Position numbers and translations under genes: made by a program
Origin: DATKHR01 sp035939575
GTDB lineage: Bacteria > Acidobacteriota > Vicinamibacteria > Vicinamibacterales > CAVVIG01
Length of the DNA: 6,730 nt
Reading direction: 5' to 3'
Assembly (NCBI GenBank): GCA_035939575.1
Contig: DASZFS010000252.1
Coordinates: 1 to 6,730 of the forward strand
Notes under the pieces: generated by a model
What the model was told of the DNA's origin: nothing
What the model saw: only the letters and a program-made list of their open reading frames with translations
Databases searched by the model: none
Part shown: one piece after another, positions 1 through 5,838 of the stretch
Numbering within the stretch: the first letter of the stretch is position 1
How the letters are laid out: every line of letters begins with the position of its first letter

Positions 1-55
1 CCGGTCAGTGCCCGCCGTCACTGTCGAGTGGCCGTGTAGCAATCTATTGATGAGT

Positions 56-71
56 TGTGTTCACGAACACA
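56..71. repeat. Short inverted repeat, 7-bp arms
   Basis: TGTGTTC at 56-62 is the exact reverse complement of GAACACA at 65-71, with two bases between. The tight spacing suits a dimeric protein-binding site better than an RNA hairpin, although a 6-bp stem with a 4-base loop is possible. No gene start is visible nearby, so no regulated target can be named. Chance occurrence is possible. Positions 1-99 otherwise show nothing I can support. Confidence 0.3.
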
Positions 72-99
72 GACGCCGGTTGAGTCTTCGTAAGCGCCC

Positions 100-169
100 G
101 GCTGGTGGGAACCATTCGCGGCAGTTGCCTTCGCCAGGGCAACTGCGCGCTGTCATGGGCCGTCAGCGC
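100..169 (+). repeat. Degenerate copy of the palindromic repeat family (element 1)
   Basis: GCAGTTGCC at 121-129 and GGCAACTGC at 138-146 form a perfect 9-bp stem with an 8-base loop. The right arm, 138-169, aligns without gaps to the right arm of element A (1792-1823) at 24 of 32 positions. The left side is less conserved, but GGCTG at 100-104 matches the outer end of the other elements. The stem core is the same as in elements A and B, while the 43-62 nt loop of those copies is absent. It lies 67 nt past the stop codon of the minus-strand phosphoesterase. It is best read as an old, loop-deleted family member; independent origin of a similar terminator-like hairpin is the alternative. Confidence 0.55.
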
Positions 170-190
170 ACCTCAAAGCGAGCCGAGAAG

Positions 191-230
191 CAAGTACTCA
201 AATCCTCCGATCGTCAGATCCTCAGATCTA
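191..230 (+). repeat. Degenerate 8-bp tandem repeat, five units
   Basis: The units are CAAGTACT, CAAATCCT, CCGATCGT, CAGATCCT and CAGATCTA, giving a consensus near CARATCCT. The run ends 6 nt past the phosphoesterase stop codon, in its presumed 3' untranslated region. Loosely similar CAAG-led units with 8-10 bp spacing occur in the loops of elements A and B, which suggests that this repeat type accompanies the palindromes. There is no coding signal in the stretch. Confidence 0.5.
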
Positions 231-236
231 AGTGTG

Positions 237-1550
237 TTACTGCTGCGCGTTTCCCCCGTGGTACTGAGGGTCCAGTTGCACCGTTGTGGGCGCTTGCCCG
301 CAGCTCCGTGTGTTGAGAATGAGCGGAGACAGCGGGGGCTGATCGAAATCGAACGCTCTGGTGAGATCGTTGGCCTCCTGGTCGCGCGATGTGAGCGGCG
401 CGAGGCGGAATCGCTTTTCCACGAATTTCAAGACCGACGAAAACTCGAGCACCCGATGATCGATGTGCCCGGGTTTCGCCCAGGGCGAGATGATCAGAAA
501 CGGCACCCGCGGGCCAAAGCCAAAGTTGTCGACCGCCGGAGGCGGCTCATGGTCGTAGAATCCGCCGAAATCGTCCCACGTCAGGAAGATGGCCGTTGAG
601 TCCCATTCGGGCCCCAGCATCACGGCGTTGATCTGGTCAACCGTCCAGTTTTCGCCTCTGCAGACGCTGGCTGGCGGGTGCTCACTGAGTCCGGCGTTCA
701 CAACGACCCAGCTCATCGCCGGGAGCGTCCCGTTCTGGGCATCCTGGACGAAGTCAGTTGTTGGGACGACATGCTGCGTCCAGAGCTCGCTGAAACGGAT
801 GTGAGCGATCGCATTGAACGCGGACCAGATGTAGCCCGACTCACCGGGGCTGGGCGCATAGTATTTCCAGCTCAGCCCTTTTTCTTCGAGCGCGTCCGCC
901 AGCGTCCGGAAGTCGAAGCATGGATATTCGGGCGTGATGCTCCCGTCATCTTCCAGAACTTGCACGCGATTGGTCGGGTCGGAGTCGCAGCCCCAGGGTT
1001 GCTTGTTAGGATTGTTGATGGCGCCGCCGGACTGCGCCCCGACCGTGTAGAGGTGGTTCGGAAAGCTCGGACCGGTCAGCGACGAAAAGAAGTGGTCGGC
1101 CAGGACAAACGTGCGCGCGTACGCGAAGTAGTTCGGGATGTCCGCTTCCGAGTACTGGGTGTACGAGAGGAGATCGCCATTCTTGTTTGCGCCGGGGATC
1201 AGGTCGAACTTGTCCATGGCGCCGCCGTCGATCGCCAGCACCGCGCTCTGGAACGAGTGGCTGATATCGCGCGGGAGCACGTCCGGTGCCTGGCCAAGCG
1301 GGACGACGTCGCCCGTCGAGATCGTGCCGGACGTAGCGCCGTCCGCGCCTGGAAATGTGCCGAAGTAATTGTCGAATGTCCGGTTCTCCTTGACGATGAA
1401 CACGATGTGCTTGATCTTCCGGATCGGCCGCCGGTCATCCCGGTCGCGCCAGGACTCAGCAATTCTCTGCGACGACACCGTCCCAGCGCCTACCGTGACG
1501 GCCAGGGCTACGAGAACGAGAGCGGAACGCTTGAGGTTCAGTGTGGGCAT
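237..1550 (-). CDS. Exported phosphoesterase, phospholipase C/acid phosphatase family
   Basis: The predicted 437-residue protein hydrolyses phosphate esters outside the cytoplasm; the substrate could be phospholipid or small phosphomonoesters and is not resolvable here. Residues 1-28 look like a Sec signal peptide: Lys-Arg at 7-8, a hydrophobic run at about 9-24, then Ser-Ser-Gln. Family hallmarks are visible: the VKENRTFDNYFGTF motif near 53-66 with the metal-site Glu55-Asn56, the SSLTGPSFPNHLY segment at 156-168, Ser289-Glu290-His291-Pro292, Asp326-Asp327 in WDDFGGFYDH (325-334), GPRVPFLIISPWA (346-358) and His365. Length is normal for smaller members lacking the extra C-terminal domain of haemolytic phospholipases. 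An ATG at 1592 lies in the same frame. I prefer the ATG at 1550 because GGAGAA lies 4 nt upstream and the signal peptide follows directly. The gene stands alone, downstream of the ABC operon with element A in between. Confidence 0.9.
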   Translation of the reverse strand: MPTLNLKRSALVLVALAVTVGAGTVSSQRIAESWRDRDDRRPIRKIKHIVFIVKENRTFDNYFGTFPGADGATSGTISTGDVVPLGQAPDVLPRDISHSFQSAVLAIDGGAMDKFDLIPGANKNGDLLSYTQYSEADIPNYFAYARTFVLADHFFSSLTGPSFPNHLYTVGAQSGGAINNPNKQPWGCDSDPTNRVQVLEDDGSITPEYPCFDFRTLADALEEKGLSWKYYAPSPGESGYIWSAFNAIAHIRFSELWTQHVVPTTDFVQDAQNGTLPAMSWVVVNAGLSEHPPASVCRGENWTVDQINAVMLGPEWDSTAIFLTWDDFGGFYDHEPPPAVDNFGFGPRVPFLIISPWAKPGHIDHRVLEFSSVLKFVEKRFRLAPLTSRDQEANDLTRAFDFDQPPLSPLILNTRSCGQAPTTVQLDPQYHGGNAQQ

Positions 1551-1554
1551 CGTG

Positions 1555-1560
1555 TTCTCC
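1555..1560 (-). promoter_or_regulatory. Ribosome binding site that fixes the phosphoesterase start
   Basis: GGAGAA on the minus strand lies 4 nt before the ATG at 1550. This supports that start over the in-frame ATG at 1592, which would place 14 polar and proline-rich residues before the signal peptide. I saw no convincing -35/-10 pair in 1561-1681. Confidence 0.7.
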
Positions 1561-1681
1561 GACGGTTTGGAGGGCCGGATGGGCTGCGGCACGATTTCAT
1601 TCGACCATCGATCTGGCGAAAAGGTTTAGCGCCGTTTTCACCTCGCTGCTATCCGACCCGGTTCGGCGCGTGGCACCGTTC

Positions 1682-1823
1682 GGGCTGAAGACTCGTGGCC
1701 GCGTGCGGTTGCCTCGCCCCAAAAGATCAAGATTGTCCAAGTGTCCAAGATTGCCGAGGGTTGTAAGACGTCGTCAGGACTCGAGGGCGTAGGCAACTGC
1801 ACGCGACCATGAGTCTTCAGCCC
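1682..1823 (+). repeat. Long inverted repeat, element A
   Basis: The left arm 1682-1720 and right arm 1783-1823 are near-perfect reverse complements, both starting from the outside as GGGCTGAAGACTC. Two differences, at G1695 and G1707, would be G-U pairs in RNA. One base, T1790, bulges from the right arm. The loop, 1721-1782 (62 nt), holds the spaced units CAAGATTGTC (1728), CAAGTGTC (1738) and CAAGATTGCC (1746). The element begins 28 nt past the ABC ATPase stop codon and ends 131 nt before the phosphoesterase start. No U-tract follows, so it is not a classical intrinsic terminator, and I see no target-site duplication. It may act as a 3'-end mRNA structure, a transcription barrier, or a non-autonomous mobile element. 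Confidence 0.85.
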
Positions 1824-1851
1824 ATTAACGAGATAAACCTATCCATGATGC

Positions 1852-2592
1852 TCAAGCGCATGCGGTGAGAAGCTGGACGAGGCGCTCCTCGAAGGCATCG
1901 AGGTCCGCGCCGAGGTCGTGGGTCGCGCCCGTGTAGACGATCTTGCCCTTGGCGATCACGCTGATCTCGCTGCACAGGCTGCGGATCTCCTGTGCGTCGT
2001 GGCTGCTGAGGAAGGTCGTGACGCGCTCGTTGGCGGCAAGGCGTCGCAGGAGGTTCCACATCTCCCGCTTGGCTGGCAGATCGAGCCCCCGCGTGGGCTC
2101 GTCGAGGAAGAGCACCTTCGGCCTGCCCATCAGAGCCCGCGCGATTTCGACGCGCCGCTTCATGCCGGTGCTGTACGTGCCGATCAGCTTGCCGCGGAAC
2201 GCACTGTCCAATCCGACGTTGTCCAGAATGCGCTCGACCTCATCGGCCGGACTCGGCATGTGGCGGATGCGGGCGAAGTACGCGAGGTACTCACGCGCTG
2301 TCCACGTCGATTGACTCTCGCTCGTCTCGTCGCTTACGAGCCCGACGAGCTTGCGCACCGCAAGCGGCTCCTTGACGACGTCGTGTCCCCACAGCTTCGC
2401 CGTGCCCCCACTCGGAGGGAGAAGCGTGGTGAGGACGCGAATGGTCGTCGTTTTTCCGGCGCCGTTGAGGCCGAGGAATCCGTACAGCTGGCCCTTGGGT
2501 ATCCTGAGCGTCACGCGATCGACCGCGACGAACGCCCCGAATCGGCGCGTCAGGCCGTCGGTCTCGACGGCGTAGTCGGTCGCCTCGCTCAT
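1852..2592 (-). CDS. ABC-2 type exporter ATP-binding protein
   Basis: This 246-residue protein is the cytoplasmic ATPase that would drive the adjacent permease. It is a single nucleotide-binding domain of typical length for the NatA/CcmA-like exporter group. Walker A is GLNGAGKTT (41-49), the signature is YSTGMKRR (140-147, Thr in place of the usual Gly), Walker B is LFLDEP (161-166, catalytic Glu165), the D-loop is GLD (169-171) and the switch is His198. At the Q-loop position, near residue 88, the usual Gln appears replaced by Asp in LVSDE. The start is chosen at the ATG overlapping the permease stop (ATGA), with GGAGA at 2601-2605, 8 nt upstream. The frame stays open to 2835, but that part lies inside the permease gene. 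It is translationally coupled to the permease. The transported substrate is unknown. Confidence 0.93.
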   Translation of the reverse strand: MSEATDYAVETDGLTRRFGAFVAVDRVTLRIPKGQLYGFLGLNGAGKTTTIRVLTTLLPPSGGTAKLWGHDVVKEPLAVRKLVGLVSDETSESQSTWTAREYLAYFARIRHMPSPADEVERILDNVGLDSAFRGKLIGTYSTGMKRRVEIARALMGRPKVLFLDEPTRGLDLPAKREMWNLLRRLAANERVTTFLSSHDAQEIRSLCSEISVIAKGKIVYTGATHDLGADLDAFEERLVQLLTACA

Positions 2593-4046
2593 CGGGTGCG
2601 TCTCCAGCGAGTCACCGCTGCGATGAGACAAATGACAGGAAAGATGGCTGACGCGAGACCCATCTCGTAGATCCCGCTGGACACTTGCGCGTCGATCGCG
2701 CCGCGCGCCGCAAACATCCGCGTCCTGCTCTCCCCTGCAACCCGGTACGTGGCCGTCACGCTCAGCGGATAGCGGTCGCCGCCGATGTCCCACGGTTTGG
2801 TCGGGTTGAGCGTGACCGGCACGCGCGCGACCCATCCAGTGACGACGTGGTGGCCGTCAGCCGCGGGCGGGCCCAGGTCTTTTGCGTACGTGCGCGTCTC
2901 GAGATGCTCCCCGGCCTGGGAGAGCGCATCCCGATCCGCCGTCGCTTCCAGCCCGCCTTCGCCAGCGACATCGATGCGAAGGTCGCTGACGGGCTGCGTC
3001 GCGTCGACGGGCAGAAGGATCAGGAGGTCCTGCCGCGTGCGCTCGTCGGTTCCGAGGGGCGGCCACACCTCCCGGTTGAGAATCGTGCTGCAGCAGCGGC
3101 CCGGCGGCTGGCCGCCAGGCGGCGCGAGGGCCAGGCTGCTGCCTGTGCGCGCGAAGAGCGCTCGGATGGCTGGCGCGCTGTTCGCTGGTGGCGCGGGCTT
3201 GTCGTAGTTGGTGTCTGCGACGACAACAGGAAGCACGGCGATCGCGACGATCCCGAGCGTGATGGTCCATCGTTGCGGCCGCGTGGTTTCCCACGTTTCG
3301 ACGCCCTGCGTCCGTAGAAATACCCACGCGGCAAGAGCGAAAGCGGCGAAGGTCACCGCGAGGAGACTTATCCACGTCAGCGCGGTCGTGGCCGGTATGT
3401 TGCCCGCCACGAGGGTGAAGCCGAGCGCGTTCTTGAGGAGTACCGCGGGGCTCGCGAGGGTGAGGTGACCCGTGCGCGTGGCGCCGTTGGCGCGCGCCAC
3501 CATCAGCTCCTGCAGCGGGACAAGGCCGGCGTACGCGAGCAGGACACCCATCCCGGTCGCCGCAGGCGCGGCGATACTGCGGCCGATGAAGAGGACGCCG
3601 ATGAGCGTACCGATCGCGATGCTCGTAACCAGAATCCCGGGGCTCCAGATCAGGAACTTGCGCAGGAGGAATGGAAGTCCCACATGGTGGGTGTACACAA
3701 GCAACATGGGAACCAGGGCGATGTAGTACGCGGCGGCGAGCGTGAAGACCACGAGGACCTTCGACAGGAGCCAATCGCGGCGCTCGACCGGCGCCGTGAA
3801 GACGCTCTCGACGAAACGATTCGCGCGCGGGCTGGCAATCGCGCCGGCGGTGAGAGGAATGAACCCCAGCGGGACAAGGCAGTACGCGATGATGCCGTAG
3901 CCATCCAGCCACGTGTCCTGCGTGCCGACCGTGGCGAGGCCGCCGACGGCGAGCAGGATGACCGCCGCGCCCAGCCACGCGAAGCGGCCACGCATCGTGG
4001 CCTTGAGCTCTTCGACGAAAAGAGTTCCGAGCGCGCTGCTCAGCAT
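2589..4046 (-). CDS. ABC exporter permease with C-terminal extracytoplasmic domain
   Basis: This 485-residue membrane protein pairs with the ATPase encoded immediately after it; the two genes overlap by 4 nt. Hydrophobic segments lie near residues 24-41, 51-72, 95-118, 136-156, 157-180, 222-245 and 259-277. About 180 polar residues follow (278-455), rich in Pro, Asp and Arg and predicted by alternation to lie outside the cytoplasm, and then a last hydrophobic segment at 457-477 before a basic tail (RWRRTR). The polar region contains adjacent cysteines at 318-319. This suits an ABC-2 permease, but the large outer domain sits between the last two membrane segments, not after the first as in NatB-like permeases. 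I chose the ATG at 4046; the reading frame extends to 4193, but that part would run into the divergent kinase gene. No Shine-Dalgarno is visible. The substrate cannot be inferred. Confidence 0.85.
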   Translation of the reverse strand: MLSSALGTLFVEELKATMRGRFAWLGAAVILLAVGGLATVGTQDTWLDGYGIIAYCLVPLGFIPLTAGAIASPRANRFVESVFTAPVERRDWLLSKVLVVFTLAAAYYIALVPMLLVYTHHVGLPFLLRKFLIWSPGILVTSIAIGTLIGVLFIGRSIAAPAATGMGVLLAYAGLVPLQELMVARANGATRTGHLTLASPAVLLKNALGFTLVAGNIPATTALTWISLLAVTFAAFALAAWVFLRTQGVETWETTRPQRWTITLGIVAIAVLPVVVADTNYDKPAPPANSAPAIRALFARTGSSLALAPPGGQPPGRCCSTILNREVWPPLGTDERTRQDLLILLPVDATQPVSDLRIDVAGEGGLEATADRDALSQAGEHLETRTYAKDLGPPAADGHHVVTGWVARVPVTLNPTKPWDIGGDRYPLSVTATYRVAGESRTRMFAARGAIDAQVSSGIYEMGLASAIFPVICLIAAVTRWRRTR

Positions 4047-4067
4047 GGTCGCGTTTGAATGCGCATG

Positions 4068-4073
4068 GTTATA
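4068..4073 (-). promoter_or_regulatory. Possible -10 box for the ABC operon
   Basis: The minus strand reads TATAAC at 4073-4068, 21 nt before the permease ATG, so transcription would start about 15 nt upstream of the gene. No good -35 box is seen at 15-19 bp spacing. The site overlaps the position expected for the -35 of the divergent kinase promoter, so the two promoters would compete for polymerase or share an activator. Confidence 0.35.
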
Positions 4074-4088
4074 CACCAAACCGAGCCT

Positions 4089-4094
4089 TATAAT
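4089..4094 (+). promoter_or_regulatory. Perfect -10 box for the kinase gene
   Basis: TATAAT stands out in GC-rich surroundings. The kinase GTG at 4103 begins after only 8 intervening bases, so the first transcribed base should fall at about 4101-4103. That leaves essentially no 5' leader. The best -35 candidate, TGGTTA at 4066-4071 with a 17-bp spacer, matches the consensus at only 3 of 6 positions, which hints at activator dependence. Confidence 0.6.
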
Positions 4095-4102
4095 CCCTTG
4101 CT

Positions 4103-5635
4103 GTGGATCGAAGAGCTGGGGCCTTCGCACGCTTGTTCGAGGCCGTCCACGAAGGCGTCTACATCGGGACCATCGGTCCGGACACGTCGGCAACGATTGC
4201 CGCCAATCCCCACCTCAAGCTGATTTTCGGCTACCCGAGCGAAGCGGATGAGGCGGCCGTGCGCCCGTTTGATCGCGATCGATTCGTGGATCCGCAGGCG
4301 AGAATCGCGCTCCTCGAGCGCCTGACGATCGACGGTTCGGTCAACGACTACCTCCTCCGTCTTCGGCGGGCCGACGGCAACGCGGTGTGGGTCGAGCTCA
4401 CGGCGCGCGCCGATGCGTCCGACGCCGACGTGCAGGACCAGAGCTGTCGCGTCGAGGCCCTCGTTCGCGACGTCAGCGAGCGCAAGAAACTCGACGACGA
4501 GACGCGGGACCTCTATCACCAGCTGCTCCAGGCCGAGAAGATGGCCGCGCTCGGACAGACGATCTCCGGCGTCGCGCACGAGCTCAACAACCCGCTCGCC
4601 ACGATCCTCAGCTGGGCTGAGCGGCTCTCGCAGCGCGCCAAGCTCGACGATCCCACGCGGCGCGGGCTCGAGACCATCCTCTCGGAGTCCGAGCGCGCCG
4701 CGCGAATAGTTCGGAACCTGCTCACCTTCGCACGCAAACGCCAGACGACTCGCGCGATGGTGGACGTCAACCAGGTCGTTCGTGAGACGCTGGCCCTGCG
4801 GGCCTACGAGCAGCGCGTGTCGAACATCCAGGTCCTCGACGCGCTCGCTGCGGGCCTTCCGCAGGTGTTCGCCGATGGCCATCAGATCCAGCAGGTCCTG
4901 CTGAACCTCGTCATCAACGCAGAGCAGGCCATGCTCGCCGCCAACGGCCGCGGCACGCTCGTCGTCCGCACCTGGCACGACGTGGAGGCCGAATCGGTGA
5001 TCCTCGAGATCAACGATGACGGCCCGGGCATCCCGGAGGACGTGCAGCCGAAAATCTTCGATCCCTTCTTCACCACGAAGGAGGTCGGCAAGGGGACGGG
5101 GCTGGGGTTGACCGTCGCGTACGCCATCGTGCAGGAGCATGGAGGCCGCATCCGGTTGCAGACGCCGCCGCACGCCGGCGCGTCATTCTTTGTGGATCTG
5201 CCCGTCACGGGCAAACTCTCGGCGGCCCCGGTCTCCCGCGCGAGGCTCGAGCGCGGGCCTGACCCGGTCGCTGGCGCCTCCATCCTCATCGTCGAGGACG
5301 AAACGCAGCTCGCCAACGCCGTCGTGGACGCGCTGACCGACGCCGGCTATCTCGTCGATCACGCATCCGACGGCGAAGAGGGGCTGTTGAAGATTCAGGA
5401 GCGGTCGTTCGATCTGGTGATCTGCGATCTCAAGATGCCGCGGCTCGACGGCAAAGCCTTCTACACGCTGCTCGCGGCGGCAGCGCCCTCGTTGAGGACG
5501 CGCGTGATTTTCGTGACCGGCGACGTCGCGGGAACCGAAGCGGAGACGTTCCTCGAGGAGAGCGGCTGTCGATGGCTCGCCAAGCCGTTCAGGCTCGCGG
5601 ACCTTCTACGAACAGTCCGCGAGGGTCTCGCCTGA
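4103..5635 (+). CDS. Soluble PAS hybrid histidine kinase with C-terminal receiver
   Basis: The 510-residue protein senses a signal through a PAS domain (about 10-125, ending in the typical VRDVSERKKL), autophosphorylates and can pass phosphate to its own receiver. The phospho-acceptor is His159 in GVAHELNNPL (156-165), an NtrB/AtoS-like H-box. The ATPase domain shows the N-box Asn272, DDGPGIP (305-311), FDPFFTTK (319-326) and GKGTGLGL (329-336). The receiver (about 392-510) has Glu398-Asp399, phosphorylatable Asp442, Thr472 and Lys494, all intact. There is no signal peptide or membrane segment, so it is cytoplasmic. An in-frame TAA at 4091-4093, inside the -10 box, rules out earlier starts; GTG at 4103 is the first possible one, and TTG at codon 11 is a weaker option. 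No DNA-binding output or partner regulator lies in the window. It is transcribed divergently from the ABC exporter. Confidence 0.93.
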   Translation: MDRRAGAFARLFEAVHEGVYIGTIGPDTSATIAANPHLKLIFGYPSEADEAAVRPFDRDRFVDPQARIALLERLTIDGSVNDYLLRLRRADGNAVWVELTARADASDADVQDQSCRVEALVRDVSERKKLDDETRDLYHQLLQAEKMAALGQTISGVAHELNNPLATILSWAERLSQRAKLDDPTRRGLETILSESERAARIVRNLLTFARKRQTTRAMVDVNQVVRETLALRAYEQRVSNIQVLDALAAGLPQVFADGHQIQQVLLNLVINAEQAMLAANGRGTLVVRTWHDVEAESVILEINDDGPGIPEDVQPKIFDPFFTTKEVGKGTGLGLTVAYAIVQEHGGRIRLQTPPHAGASFFVDLPVTGKLSAAPVSRARLERGPDPVAGASILIVEDETQLANAVVDALTDAGYLVDHASDGEEGLLKIQERSFDLVICDLKMPRLDGKAFYTLLAAAAPSLRTRVIFVTGDVAGTEAETFLEESGCRWLAKPFRLADLLRTVREGLA

Positions 5636-5640
5636 CGACC

Positions 5641-5675
5641 AGCAACTAGCAACCAGCAACCGGCAACCGGCAACT
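5641..5675 (+). repeat. Heptamer tandem repeat, five RGCAACY units
   Basis: The units are AGCAACT, AGCAACC, AGCAACC, GGCAACC and GGCAACT, starting 5 nt past the kinase stop codon. Short heptamer arrays of this kind between genes are known from several bacterial groups. The last unit, GGCAACT, equals the conserved core of the nearby palindrome arms. On the minus strand the run reads as a spurious peptide rich in Trp, Leu, Val, Ala and Gly, which should not be annotated. Confidence 0.85.
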
Positions 5676-5681
5676 AGGTGG

Positions 5682-5806
5682 GGGCGGAAGACTCATGGTC
5701 CGCGTGCAGTTGCCTCGCCCCAAGAATCAAGGTTCTCAACAGTTGGACAGCGTGATCAGAAATCGAGGGCGTAGGCAACTGCACGCGGACCATGAGTCTT
5801 CAGCCC
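5682..5806 (+). repeat. Long inverted repeat, element B
   Basis: The left arm 5682-5721 and right arm 5765-5806 are reverse complements, with 29 consecutive perfect pairs from GAAGACTC inward to GTTGCCT. One outer mismatch (G5686) and one bulged base (T5772) interrupt them. The loop (5722-5764) is 43 nt, and CAAG-type units begin at 5721, 5728 and 5737. It is a second well-preserved copy of element A, in the same orientation, with the arms much better conserved than the loop. It lies between the convergent kinase and sigma factor genes, 46 nt past the former's stop and 32 nt past the latter's. There it could end transcription from both sides, although no U-tract is present. Confidence 0.88.
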
Positions 5807-5838
5807 ACATCAGAGTCAGCCCGTTTATGAGATCGCGT

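Noticed and set aside
678..1688. Plus-strand open frame of 336 codons across the phosphoesterase
   Set aside because: It mirrors a gene with a signal peptide, ribosome binding site and family motifs on the other strand. It has no start context and no recognisable domain.
1682..1823. Classical rho-independent terminator
   Set aside because: The stem is far longer than usual and neither strand has a T-run after the arm, so only a non-classical terminator role remains possible.
3465..4058. Plus-strand open frame antisense to the permease
   Set aside because: Its peptide is extremely rich in charged residues, a common artefact of reading hydrophobic membrane-protein codons backwards.
4088..5173. 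Long minus-strand open frame of 361 codons antisense to the kinase
   Set aside because: It is the antisense of a gene with all histidine kinase motifs. Its peptide is Arg-, Val- and Leu-rich with no recognisable domain, as expected for the reverse frame of high-GC coding DNA.
5461..5673. Minus-strand small open frame beginning within the heptamer array
   Set aside because: Its N-terminus (CWLLVAG-like) is only a translation of the heptamers, and the rest is antisense to the kinase receiver domain.
5641..5675. CRISPR array
   Set aside because: Contiguous 7-bp units without spacers, and no cas genes.
1682..5806. Integron attC sites
   Set aside because: The bulged hairpins recall attC, but the outer ends (GGGCTGAAG and its complement) lack the required RYYYAAC and GTTRRRY boxes, and no cassette-like gene or integrase is present.
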